A DNA stretch of 64,000 bases from Arachis hypogaea. Lineage: Eukaryota; Streptophyta; Magnoliopsida; Fabales; Fabaceae. Positions 34,952-45,004 of this stretch are shown here, in pieces. Below the pieces are notes generated by a model that saw only the letters and a program-made list of their open reading frames with translations, had not been told where the DNA came from and ran no database searches. Numbering within the stretch: the first letter of the stretch is position 1; the number at the start of each line of letters is the position of its first letter. The stretch is from assembly GCF_003086295.3 (NCBI RefSeq), contig NC_092055.1, positions 124,287,484-124,351,483 of the forward strand, given 5' to 3'. A program made the position numbers and the translations under genes.

Positions 34952-36480
34952 CTTGCTTGTCCCCAAGCAAGAAAGGAATTATTGAGAAGGTTCTTTCAAT
35001 CAGAATGGATTTGAAAAATTACATGTACTATCCTGTGAGTGAAGTGATCAAGTGACAGTGGGGTGAACTCTAAATCATGTGCTCATGCAAGGACCTCAGT
35101 GCTTACTAGTCCCTACATCTTGGAAGTCTTAGGTCTTAGGATTTTCATCCAAATGGTATCATGGAGGTCTCTTTATATGTAATCACCTTTAAGCAGCTTA
35201 TGGTTTCCTTGCTTTGGCCTTGACTCTAAGTGTCATGTCTCAAAGTGGCTCTTTAGATAAGCTTTCAATCAATACTCCTAAACCAGTTGGTTTTAAGGTA
35301 TTAGGTGTTAAAGCACCCCTAAGGATTTACTTGCTCAAGCCTCTTTCTTTGACACAATTCGACCACAAGCATTTACTAGGATAACAACTCTTTGAGTTTT
35401 TGTTTCTTCTTTCTTTTCTGCCTAGTAATTGATGCTCAGAGCCTTGGGCCATGTTCTTTTTGTTTTTTGTATTTTCTTTATTTTCTTTTATTTTGTTTGC
35501 TGCTTCTTGGATCAATAAATTTTTGAGAATCTCCATAATACTTCTTTGAACTTCATGTCCTGCCTATGAGCTCCCATGCAAGTTTTCATAAGCATGCGAC
35601 CTCAATACATTATCATACAACTGGAACCGCCACTTCTCCTAATCTTTTGCTTGCCTCAAAATTGTTTAATTCCTCAACCCTTCTTTTCAAAGAACTTTCA
35701 TGTGATGCATTTTTTTTTGAATTATTGAGTGCAAACAAGTTTTGGAGATAGTGTTGTAAATGATCAAGCATCTTGCTTATTGAATTGCAGAGAAACTATA
35801 CTAGACAGAAGGACAGATAGGGGTATAATATCACTTTTAATCATGGCAATATCTGATAATGAACAATACAACCTTTTGGAGTTTACTTGCTGTCCTCTTC
35901 CTCATCATCATTGCTGGTCTTCACATTCCTCTTTCACCTCTTTGATTGATGATGCTAAATCTTTCCAAAAGTTTGTATGGTACTCTGCAGTGATATTGAA
36001 AGTTGCTTGTTCTCCAAGCACTTAGAAACAATGGTTAGCATGCATGATTTATTTGTGGGCTTTTGAACTTACTTTGGTGTGGGAACACCAAACTTAGTAC
36101 CTTGCCAATGGTTCTCATGCATCAGATTAACCATGTGTAAAACTCTTTTTTTTCTTTTTCAAAAGTGACAAAACTGAAAACTAAAGAATAGCAAAATAGT
36201 TGACTAGTTTATCTAACTGCTTGAAGCTAGCATTATGCAGAAGGGCATTATGCAAAAGGTGAGAATATGTTTTATGATGAAATTTTGGTGGAACACCAAA
36301 CTTAGAATCCTTCATTCTCCCTTAGATTGTTTTGGTGTGCAACACCAAACTTAGCTTCTTGCAATATAGATAAAACTAAGTAACCTTTTTATTGAAATAG
36401 CTATGAAAAGAAAGTTACCTCAGGTTGGGTTGCCTCCCAACAAAGCGCTTCTTTATTGTCACTAGCTTGACATCCTTCAT
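34952..36480 (-). other. Non-coding 3' internal region of element C
   Basis: No long frame on the coding strand. It contains three internal copies of the PPT-like motif as small hairpins, at about 36075-36098, 36282-36307 and 36330-36357 ('ttggtg.ggaacaccaa..acttag' pattern). Confidence 0.65.
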
Positions 36481-36487
36481 TCTTTGA

Positions 36488-37747
36488 TCATGGAAGTTGA
36501 GGCTTCTGTTGCCTTTGGTTTCCTCCTAAGTGAAGTTTTGCTTTGTGATGCTCATCCTGGATGATTGATTCTTTTCCTTCAGCCCTCTCCTCACCCATTT
36601 CTGTGAGGTTCTTAGCCAGTTGCTGCATTTGCCTCTCAATTCTTCTGAGTGAGGTTTTCTGGTTCTGTGTTATCTCCTCTTGGTGCTCCATCATTCTCTC
36701 TATTAAGATCTCTAAATTGGTGATCCTATGAAAGTGTTGTGAAATTTGTTGGTTGTGAGGTATCTGGGGTTGGAGGGGTGGGTAGTGTGGTGGTATGTAG
36801 TGATTGTTGTTGGTATGGTGGTGTTTTTGCAGGTTTGGGAAGTTAGGGTTGTTATAGTTGAAGTCCCTTTGTTCCTGATGCTGAGATTCCCTCATTCTTA
36901 GATAAGAATGCGGCTTCCATGGTGGAAATTGTGCATTCACTGTGGCAGAATGTAGAAAATCAATTTGTCTAGCTATTGACTCCAATTGTTGCTGAGTTTG
37001 CTGGTATAGCTGTTTGTTTTGATTCATGATTGCCCTCACTCCTTCAAGATTCATTACTTCCTTTTCTGAAATTGCATTCCGTGGTGTCTCAAATGAGTGT
37101 TGGTTATTGGCTCTTTTGTCTTTGAACTCTGCAGTTCCTTGGATGGTTGCTGTTGCGTTGAGTAGGCCATCTGAGAAGTAATCCACCGCTCTTTTTGTTT
37201 CTGGGGTTAATCCTTCATAGAACGCTTGGAAACCCACTTTGTCACTTGCTTTCTTGTATCTTTCCCATGCTTTGAACAATGGTTCTTCCTCTCCTTGTAT
37301 GAAAGGATGTATTCCCTCTTTCATCTTGATGTTTTGTTGGGATGAGGAGAATTTGGCTAGAAACTTGGCAACCAAATCATCCCAACTAGTGATACTTCCT
37401 TGGGGAAAGGTTTCAAGACATTGTGCCGCTTCATCCTTTAATGAGAAAGGAAATAACAAGAGCTTATAGGTATCATGATTTATACTATCGAGATTGACAG
37501 CACCACAAGTCCTCAGAAAAAGGGATAAGTGCTGTTTAGGATCCTCCAATGGATTTCCACCATAGGAACAATTGTTCTTGATTAGTGTAATGAGTTGCGG
37601 CTTCATGTTGTGGTGTTCTTCTTTCTCAGAAACTCCTTCTTCAATGATATCCTTCCCTCTGGCCTCTCTTCTTTCCTGTGACATATAAATCAACAAACGG
37701 AACACACAGTGATATTCTTGAAAATTGAGTGTAGTCAGTTGAGACAA
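36488..37747 (-). CDS. Element C gag-like protein
   Basis: A single open frame of 419 codons, the longest intact reading frame of the nested element. The likely start is the inner MSQERREARGKDII near 37680, as the first 21 residues look like leader. A retrotransposon gag core spans roughly residues 70-200 (DPKQHLSLFLRTCGAVNLD, LLLFPFSLKDEAAQCLETFP, SWDDLVAKFLAKF, EPLFKAWERYKK). A Q/N/H/P-rich middle and a basic, coiled-coil-prone tail (RRIERQMQQLAKNL) follow. No zinc knuckle is visible, unlike gag of A and B. It would package element RNA. No partner enzymes are encoded. Confidence 0.82.
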   Translation of the reverse strand: MSQLTTLNFQEYHCVFRLLIYMSQERREARGKDIIEEGVSEKEEHHNMKPQLITLIKNNCSYGGNPLEDPKQHLSLFLRTCGAVNLDSINHDTYKLLLFPFSLKDEAAQCLETFPQGSITSWDDLVAKFLAKFSSSQQNIKMKEGIHPFIQGEEEPLFKAWERYKKASDKVGFQAFYEGLTPETKRAVDYFSDGLLNATATIQGTAEFKDKRANNQHSFETPRNAISEKEVMNLEGVRAIMNQNKQLYQQTQQQLESIARQIDFLHSATVNAQFPPWKPHSYLRMRESQHQEQRDFNYNNPNFPNLQKHHHTNNNHYIPPHYPPLQPQIPHNQQISQHFHRITNLEILIERMMEHQEEITQNQKTSLRRIERQMQQLAKNLTEMGEERAEGKESIIQDEHHKAKLHLGGNQRQQKPQLP

Positions 37748-37848
37748 AACTTCAAACAGTTAGTGTGTTAGTCAAAAATTAGAGAAACAGAAAATAAAAA
37801 TGCTAGATCTAGATCACCACCTCACTTAATCATTGTCAATCTAATCAA

Positions 37849-37866
37849 TCCCCGGCAACGGCGCCA
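37849..37866 (-). promoter_or_regulatory. Primer binding site of element C, tRNA-Asp
   Basis: The minus strand reads TGGCGCCGTTGCCGGGGA, the same 18 bases as in element A, six bases after the 5' LTR end. Confidence 0.9.
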
Positions 37867-38756
37867 AAAACTTGATGTGCGGAAAACGATCTGACACAAA
37901 ACTCACCGGCAAGTGCACCGGGTCGCATCAAGTAATAATAACTCACGGGAGTGAGGTTGATCCCACAGGGATTGAAGGATTGAGAAATTTTAGTTGAGTG
38001 GTTGATTTAGTCAAGCGAATCAAGATTTGGTTGAGAGATTTGTGATTTGCAGAATTTAAATTGCATGGAAAATAAAGGTAATGGGTAATTTGCATGAAAT
38101 TAAAGAGAACTGAAAATTAAAGTGCTAAATCTTAAAGGGCAATAAATTAAATGGCAGAAACTTAGAACGCAAGAAATGTAAATTGCAGAATCTTAAAGTG
38201 CAAGAAATGTAAATGGCTTGAATTGTAAAGGGAATTGGGAATTGGATTTGCAGAAATTAAACAAGGAAGAGTAAAATTCAACACACAGAAGAGTAGAAGA
38301 TGCCTTGGGTTGAATCGGATCTAAAACAGAAATATAAAAGAGCTTGAAAAGCAGTAAACAGAGAAATTGAGAATGGGAAATCCAGATCTCATGACTCAAG
38401 AGACTAGATAACCAAGTCTAGATCTCAATGCCTTCCTAGATCCAACAAGAGCAATTGCAAAGGAAATGTAAATTGCAGAGAAAGTAGAAGAAGAAGCAAT
38501 TAACAGAAACTGAAATTCAATTATGCAGTAAGTGAACAGAGAGATCTCAGGATGAGATTGAAACAGAATTCCTTCAATTCTCCAACCCAAGATCAAAGCA
38601 AATTTAATTGAAATTGAAAGCAAGAAAACTAAGAGGAAGGGAATTCAATTCTCCTTCCCCGAGACTTAAAAACTAAAAATCACTCAACACCAAAAGCTCT
38701 CCGAAAACTCCCTACGAAAACTAAAGGAAAGCCCCCTTAAAACTTAAATCCTAAGC

Positions 38757-38764
38757 TATTTATA
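38757..38764 (-). promoter_or_regulatory. TATA box in element C 5' LTR
   Basis: The same TATAAATA context as in the 3' LTR. This copy would drive the element's genomic RNA. Confidence 0.7.
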
Positions 38765-38899
38765 CACTTTCTTCAAATGGTCTTCAAGCTTTGAATTGGG
38801 CCTTTGCTCTTGATGGAATTGGGTTGATAGAGGCCTTGGTTGATTGCTCTTGGAGTTGGAGAGAGAACCGAAGTGAACCGGGTTGGGAATTATAAAAGC

Positions 38900-39292
38900 T
38901 TGAGTAAAAGTTTGAGTAAAAGTTTGAGGCAAACTTTTACTCAAACTTTTTACACCAGCTGCCCCATTCTTGCTGCTACCAACGTTTGAGCTAAAGTTTG
39001 GGGTCAAACTTTTGCTCAAACGTTGACCCCCTTATGCACACTCATGGCGCCAACGTTTGCAAAAAAGTTTGAGGCAAACGTTGGCGCAAACTTTTTGTCT
39101 CCAGGGTGTGTTGCTGATGGCGCCAACGTTTGCCAAAAAGTTTAAGGCAAACGTTGGCGCAAGCTTTTTTCCCAAAAGTTTGAGCTAAAGTTTGAGGCAA
39201 ACTTTTGCTCAAGCTTTTTGTTCCCTGGGGTGTTTTCACTTATTCCGAAAGTTTGAGCTAAAGTTTGAGGCAAACTTTTGCTCAAACTTTTT
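38900..39292 (-). repeat. Six-module hairpin array in element C 5' LTR
   Basis: Same modules as in the other LTR, minus one 72-bp unit. One module has 'caaaaaagttt' in place of 'ccaaaaagttt', and another has 'tttaaggc'. Confidence 0.9.
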
Positions 39293-39601
39293 GTTCTGTC
39301 TTGCTCCTAGCCATTCCTTCTTGCTTCAACCTTTCTCCAAGCTTTCTTCACCTATCATTAATCAACCAAACACATCAAAGCTATGCTCAAAATCATGAGA
39401 TTGTCATTCTTTCATAATATGTGGCAATTATAGCATAAATCCTCATGAAATTGCATTAATATATCTATGGTTGATTAAATCAAAGGAAACATGAAAATCT
39501 ACCCAATTGGCTTGCTTATGGCTCAAGAAAGTGCATAATTCAATTGAAAACAAAAGAAAAAGGCTAGTGAAACTAGGCTAAGATGACTTGTCATCAGATG
39601 C

Positions 39602-41402
39602 ATTCTCAAGAACTTACTCCTTTGAGATAGATGGCAGAACAGTGAGTTTCAGTTTAAATGAAGCTATGAAGCACCCTCCGAAAGATCATTCTATCTTCCA
39701 GTGCAATATCATTAATGAAACTGTAGCTGAAGTTCACCAAGAAGAAATAGAAGAGAAACACATTGAGCAAGGTCCAAGTGTGGGGACACCCTCTGAACAC
39801 AATACGGACACTTGGCCATTATCACTAGCCCCGGATGATCTAGAGCCTAGCCAAGAGCCTAAATCAGAATTAAAGCCCCTTCCTCCACACCTCAAGTATG
39901 CTTACCTTGAAGATAATCAGAAGTTTCTAGTTATCATTGCAAGGGAACTCACTTCTCAACAAGAAGAGCAACTGCTCAGTGTGTTGAGAAAACATAAGAA
40001 AGCAATTGGATAGAGCTTGGCGGATATAGTAGGCATCAGCCCTCAAGTTTATGAACATAGAATATTCTTAGAAGAGGGAGCAAAACGTGTCCGTCAACCC
40101 CAAAGAAGATTGAATCCCACCATCTTAGAAGTTGTCAAGAAAGAAGTAACCAGGCTACTTGAAGCATATATCATTTACCCCATCTCAGACAGTGAATGGG
40201 TCAGTCCAGTACAAGTGGTGCCCAAGAAGTCTGGAGTCACAACAGTAAAAAATGAGCATGGAGAGCTCCTGACAACTAGAGTGCAGAATTCATGGAGGTT
40301 TTGCATTGACTATAGGCGTCTCAACCAAGCCACTCGCAAGGATCATTATCTCTTGCCATTCATTGATCAGATGCTTGATCGCCTGTCAGGTAAATCTCAT
40401 TATTGCTTTTTAGATGGTTATACAGGGTATTTTCAAATTCATATAGCTCCTGAAGATCAGGAGAAGACTACTTTTACATGTTCCTTTGGAATATATGCAT
40501 ACAAAAGGATGCCTTTTGGCTTATGTAATACACCGGCTACTTTCCAAAGATGCATGATGAGTATCTTTTCAGATCTTATTGAGAACTGTATGGAAGTTTT
40601 TATGGATGATTTTAGCGTATATGGTAATTCATTTAGCCTTTGCTTGGATAGTTTATCTAGAGTATTAGACAGGTGTGTTAGTACAAACCTTGTATTGAAT
40701 TTTGAAAAATGTCATTTTATGGTAAAACAAGGAATTGTACTAGGACATGTTGTGTCTAATGCTGGTATTTCTGTAGATCCAGCAAAGATAGATGTCATTT
40801 CTAGTTTACCTTACCCCTCCTCCGTGAGGGAAGTCCGTTCGTTCCTTGGGCATGCAGGTTTTTACAGGAGATTCATTAAGGACTTCAGTAAGGTAGCATT
40901 GCCTTTATCCAGATTGCTGCAGAAAGATATTGAGTTCAAATTCAGTAAAGATTTCATGAAAGCGTTTGATAAGTTGAAAATCACCCTAACTCAAGCTCCA
41001 ATTGTAAGAGGATCAGACTGGAGCCAGCCATTTGAAATTATGTGTGATGCCTCCAACCATGCAGTAGGAGCGGCGCTGGCTCAGCGCGAAGGTAAAGACC
41101 CTTTTGTAATTGCTTAGGCATCTAAGACTTTAGATGCTGCTCAGTCTAACTACACTACTACTGAAAAAGAGCTTCTTGCTATTGTTTTTGCTCTGGATAA
41201 ATTCCGAGCCTATTTACTTGGTACTAAGGTAGTAGTATACTCAGACCATGCAGCTCTAAAATATTTATTAGCTAAAAAAGAGTCTAAACCAAGATTAATA
41301 CGTTGGATACGGTTGCTGCAAGAATTCGATTTAGAAATTAAGGATAGGAGTGGTAACCAGAATTTAGTGGCAGACCACTTGAATCGCCTTGAGCACATTA
41401 AG
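39602..41402 (+). pseudogene. Element A reverse transcriptase and RNase H (3' part of pol)
   Basis: The frame resumes after the GATGC copy with FSRTYSFEIDG. An acidic linker (39700-39850) leads to RT (about 40110-40700) with [29 protein letters not shown] and the catalytic FMDDFSVYG (near 40600). RNase H follows from about 41035 ([56 protein letters not shown]). Stops lie at 40011-40013 (Trp to stop) and 41115-41117. The domain ends at HIK, where B continues into integrase, so integrase is missing. Confidence 0.88.
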
Positions 41403-42867
41403 TAAATCTATTCAAAGTACTTAAAATATAATTAAAATCACAAACATATAAATATAATAGTAAATTTTGTACTCTAAACAAGTAAACATATGCTTTATCA
41501 TACATAAATTATTTTAAAAATTGAATAAATTGTTAAAATTAATAACACAAGTTTAAAATGATAAAATCTAACTTTTTTACCGTATTTTTTAAAATATTTT
41601 TATTCTTTTAGTTTTTAATTTATTAGTACTTTATTATTTAATTAATGATTAAACAAATTATTTTTATGAAAAATTATTTTTTGTATTATCTTAAAGAAAA
41701 GATCAATATAACAGTTTAAAAAATAACGTAAAAATAATATTTTAAATAAAAAATATTTAATATTAAAATTTTTAAATATAAAAATAAATTGTATAAATAT
41801 TTAAGAGATAATATGAAATACATGTCTAAAATAAATAAAACATATAAATACAAGTACTCTTGAGAAATAGAAAAATATTTTTGTCTGTTTTATTTATTTT
41901 AGGCATGTATTTTATATTTATCTCTTAAATATTTATACAATTTATTTTTGTATTTAAAAATTTTAATATTAACTATTTTTTATTTAAAATATTATTTTTA
42001 CATTATTTTTTAAAGTGTTATATTGGTCTCTTCTTTAAGATAATATAAAAAATAATTTCTTATGAAAATAATTTGTTTAATTATTAAGTAAATAATAAAG
42101 TACTAATAAATTAAAATTTAAAAGAATAAAAATACTATAAAAAATACTTGTAAAAAAGTTAGATTTTATCTTTTTAGACTTGTGTTATTAATTTTAACCA
42201 TTTATTCATTTTTTAAGAGTAAAGTATCGTTTTTATCCCCAACGTTTGGGGTAAGTCCTATTTGTGTCCCTAACGTTTAAATCGTCCTATTTGTATCCTT
42301 AACATTTATAAAAGTGATTCAATGTTATCCTACTATCAATTATACTAACAAATAAGATTATATTTTTCAATTATTCTCACTTGGATGTATTCATTCTCAG
42401 TTAGGTCTCACTTGGATGTTTTCGATTTTAATATTATACCCACTATTTGTGTTTAGATTCAATTATGTCCATAGAAAAATGAATTATGTAAATGTTGTAG
42501 GAATTAGTTTCAACATTTGATGAGCTATTTTTCGGAGTTGATCATTGATTCTATCCCAGGTATTTGTATTCTAACTTCAAGAAGAGATTTTTAAAACTCA
42601 AACTAAAGCGCTCATGATGTGTAATTGACAGCAGGATAACATTGAATCACTTTTACAAACGTTAGGGATACAAATATGACGATTTAAACGTTAGGGACAC
42701 AAATAGAATTTACCCCAAACGTTGGGGACAAAAACGATACTTTACTCTTTTTTTAAATAATTTATGTATGATAAAAGATATGTTTACTTATTTAAAATAC
42801 AAATTTTATTATTATATTTGTATGTTTTTTATTTTAATTATAATTTTAAGTACTCTGAATAGATTTA
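41403..42867. mobile_element. Foldback element D (long inverted-repeat arms)
   Basis: The left arm (about 41403-41870) starts TAAATCTATTCAAAGTACTT. The right arm (about 41890-42216 plus 42748-42867) is its reverse complement and ends AAGTACTCTGAATAGATTTA. The arms are about 450 bp with a centre near 41880. The right arm is interrupted by MITE E. No clear target duplication is seen, and the left end coincides with the break in element A. The content is AT-rich and non-coding. Confidence 0.82.
42217..42747. mobile_element. MITE E, Mutator-like, nested in foldback D
   Basis: The ends are GAGTAAAGTATCGTTTTT and its complement, and the inverted repeat extends for about 120 bp (…CCCCAACGTTTGGGGTAA, GTCCCTAACGTTTAAATCGTC, AAGTGATTCAATGTTATCCT). 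Flanking 9-bp copies attttttaa (42208-42216) and tttttttaa (42748-42756) differ at one base. A 9-bp duplication and long terminal repeats fit Mutator-like MITEs. The uninterrupted arm of D lacks it, which proves it is a later insertion. Confidence 0.83.
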
Positions 42868-43604
42868 TTTTATTATATTATATTTTACATATGAATATAC
42901 GTTCCATCATGTAATTAAATAAAGATACTTTTTTTAATAAAAAAAATTTAATAACTAAACTTACCATTAATTATATTGATAAGGAGTGATCCGCAGGCAG
43001 AAAGAGGGATCGAGTGAGAGGATAGGAGATAGCGATGACGTGAAGGACGGCAAAGTTTCAGACGACGAGAATTCAACGTCGTCACGACGACGAAGTTGGC
43101 GTCGCTTCTTGTCACGATGGCGCGACAGCGATGCTTGAAAGGAAGACGGAAGAGTGGAAAGGTGCTTCAATTTGGGGTTTTGATATTTTAAGAAATTATA
43201 TCATTACCTATCTCAATGAATAAATTACAAAATAACCCAATTATAGTTAAGATAGTGACCAATTAAAATTTGACACATCATAAAGAGTAACTTCTATGTT
43301 ATTTTAGAGGGAGTTAAGTAGAATTTACGTAAAAATTTTATATACACAAATATGATTTTTAGACTTTTGATTTAAACAAAAATTATAAACACAAATTTGA
43401 CTTTAAAATTTCTTATATCCAAATTTAACTTTTTTATTTTTTTTAATTATCTTCTATAATTTCGTGATATACCTCTCGTTTTTATAATACAGCAAAAAAT
43501 ATACTTTTTTAATATTAAAAATAAAAGTGCAAATTTATTCAATTATTAAAAATGAGAAGGACATAAACTCTTTTTTTTAGATATTCATTCATTTTGTAGT
43601 TTTT
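42868..43604. other. AT-rich DNA with a small GC-rich island
   Basis: The island at 42975-43165 is rich in GACGA and CGTCG and has a short Ser/Arg-rich minus-strand frame without a domain. The rest is AT-rich. No supported gene. Confidence 0.5.
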
Positions 43605-43975
43605 ATGTAGTTATCATAATTGAACCGATAATTAATCCAGTCAGAATATTGGGTCACTGGTTGAACTGTCGGTCTGGTTATAATTAAATAATTATATAAA
43701 ATTTTAACTTTTTCATAATAAGTATTTTTTAAATTATTTTAAATTTTAATAATTTATCAATTAGTTTATACTTATTATATTTTTAGTACTATAATTATTT
43801 ATTGAAAAAATAATATTACTATACATCATATAATAAAAAAATAAATTGTGAATAATAAAAGGATTATTTATTTATTTTTTAATTTATTAGTATTTAATAA
43901 AATTTATATTTATATTAATAATTATATACAATTAAAATTAAAATAAAATAAAAAAATTATGTAATATAACTGAAT
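43605..43975. repeat. Dispersed AT-rich repeat, copy 2
   Basis: It matches the region 22640-23010 in order and wording (see that entry). It begins with 'cataattgaaccgataattaatccagtca'. A related inverted segment at about 44760-44820 (…cagtctggtccgagtttgataattatga) suggests it is one end of a larger element spanning 43615-44820. Confidence 0.5.
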
Positions 43976-44018
43976 GTTTGCAATATATATGTTAATTAGC
44001 ACTTATAGTAATAACAAG

Positions 44019-44085
44019 CAATGTAGTTCAATAGCAAAAGAGTGTTTCATTTAGATAAGATCCTAGATTCAAACCTTGGCCACCC
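44019..44085 (+). repeat. tRNA-like segment, possible SINE head
   Basis: TAGTTCAATAG at 44024-44034 matches the RNA polymerase III A box (TRGYnnAnnnG) in full. ATTCAAACC at 44067-44075 matches the B box with one change, at a tRNA-like distance. It does not fold as a standard tRNA and has no clear anticodon arm. A tRNA-derived SINE is the best guess. Confidence 0.45.
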
Positions 44086-44765
44086 CATTTTGAATTTATT
44101 TTTTACTGACCCACTGCTACATCAGCGTCTCTTCCACGCTTCTGCTGAAACGCCGGTGCACCTAGACCCGCGCGGGTCAGAACGGGTCCGGTTCATCCGA
44201 ATTTGACCGATTTTGTTTGGTCATACCGGGTTTGACCGATTCAATAGCAGGAACGGTCTTTAGTTTGGATTGGATCGGTTAGGGTTCGGTTAGATAAGAT
44301 CCTTGGTTTAAACTTTGGCCTTCCCATTTTGGATTTATTTTCTACTGGCCTACTACTACATCAGCGTCTCTTCCACGCTAAGGCCCCGGTGCACCTAGAC
44401 CTGGGCGGGTCAGAACGGGTCTGATTTATCCGAGTTTGACCGGTTTTTGTTCTGACATATCGGGTTTGACCAATTCAATAGCAGAAACGGTCTTTAGTTT
44501 GGATCGGATCAGTTGGGATTTCTGTTAGATAAGATCCTTGGTTCAAACTTTGGCCACCCCATTTTGGATTTATTTTCTACTAGTCCACTACCACATCAAC
44601 GTCTCTTCCACGCTTCTGCTGAGGCACCGGTGCACCTAGACCCGGGTGGGTTAGAATGGGTCCAGTTCATCCGAGTTTGACCGGTTTTCATTTGGTCATA
44701 CCAAATTTGACCGATTCAATAGCAAGAATGGTCTTTAGTTTGGATCGGATCGGTTGGGATTCGGT
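44055..44765. repeat. Tandem repeat, three units of about 235 bp
   Basis: Units begin at about 44055, 44291 and 44525 with 'agataagatcct.g.tt.aaac..tggcc..ccccattttg.attta'. Each goes on through 'cagcgtctcttccacgct', 'ccggtgcacctagacc', 'gggtttgaccgattcaatagca.gaacggtctttagtttgga' and 'atcggttggg'. Units 2 and 3 carry the pol III B-box-like part of the tRNA-like head but not its A box. No coding. Confidence 0.88.
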
Positions 44766-45004
44766 TTACCGATTTTTCGATCAAACTGGTCAGTCTGGTC
44801 CGAGTTTGATAATTATGATTTTTTAAGAATAAAATACAAAATAAGTTTTTCTATAATTTTAAAAAATGAATATTTTTTAAGAAAAATACAAAATAAGTAT
44901 TAAATAAAAATTTACATGTCGTTGTCTTTATATAAAGTTGATAGTTAAGAATCATTAAATAATTTGATTTCTTTGACTAAATTGTCATCTAATATTTTTT
45001 ACTA

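Larger units (their letters stand above)
33139..39596 (-). mobile_element. Element C: non-autonomous LTR retrotransposon nested in A
   Basis: The ends are TGATGTGCG and ...TTGTCATCA, flanked by GATGC on both sides. The minus strand is the coding strand. The 5' LTR is at 37873-39596, followed by the tRNA-Asp PBS (37849-37866), a gag-like ORF (36488-37747), a long non-coding stretch and then the PPT-like region and 3' LTR (33139-34934). There is no protease, RT, RNase H or integrase. It shares the primer type and the LTR-end motif 'gacccggtgcacttgccggt' with Athila-type elements, so it probably relied on such an element for its enzymes. By eye its LTRs differ at about 24 sites (roughly 1.4%) plus one 72-bp indel. 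Confidence 0.9.
37873..39596 (-). repeat. 5' LTR of element C (1724 bp)
   Basis: It adjoins the PBS on its left (element-internal) side. The sequence is almost the same as the other LTR. The hairpin array here (38895-39295) has six modules instead of seven. Confidence 0.92.
29043..41402 (+). mobile_element. Element A: Athila-type LTR retrotransposon, 3'-truncated
   Basis: It comprises a 5' LTR (29043-30614), tRNA-Asp PBS (30620-30637), gag, protease, RT and RNase H, all on +. It is interrupted by element C (33139-39596) with target copies GATGC at 33134-33138 and 39597-39601. A's own sequence ends at about 41402 inside the RNase H tail, where foldback D starts. Integrase, 3' ORF and 3' LTR are gone. 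Element B is a relative with the same layout. Many in-frame stops show it is old. Confidence 0.88.

Noticed and set aside
36488..37747. Element C as a host gene
   Set aside because: It lies between matched LTRs with PBS and target duplication, and the protein has a retrotransposon gag core.
44019..44085. Functional tRNA gene
   Set aside because: The pol III boxes fit, but the arms do not pair as a cloverleaf and no clear anticodon loop is seen.
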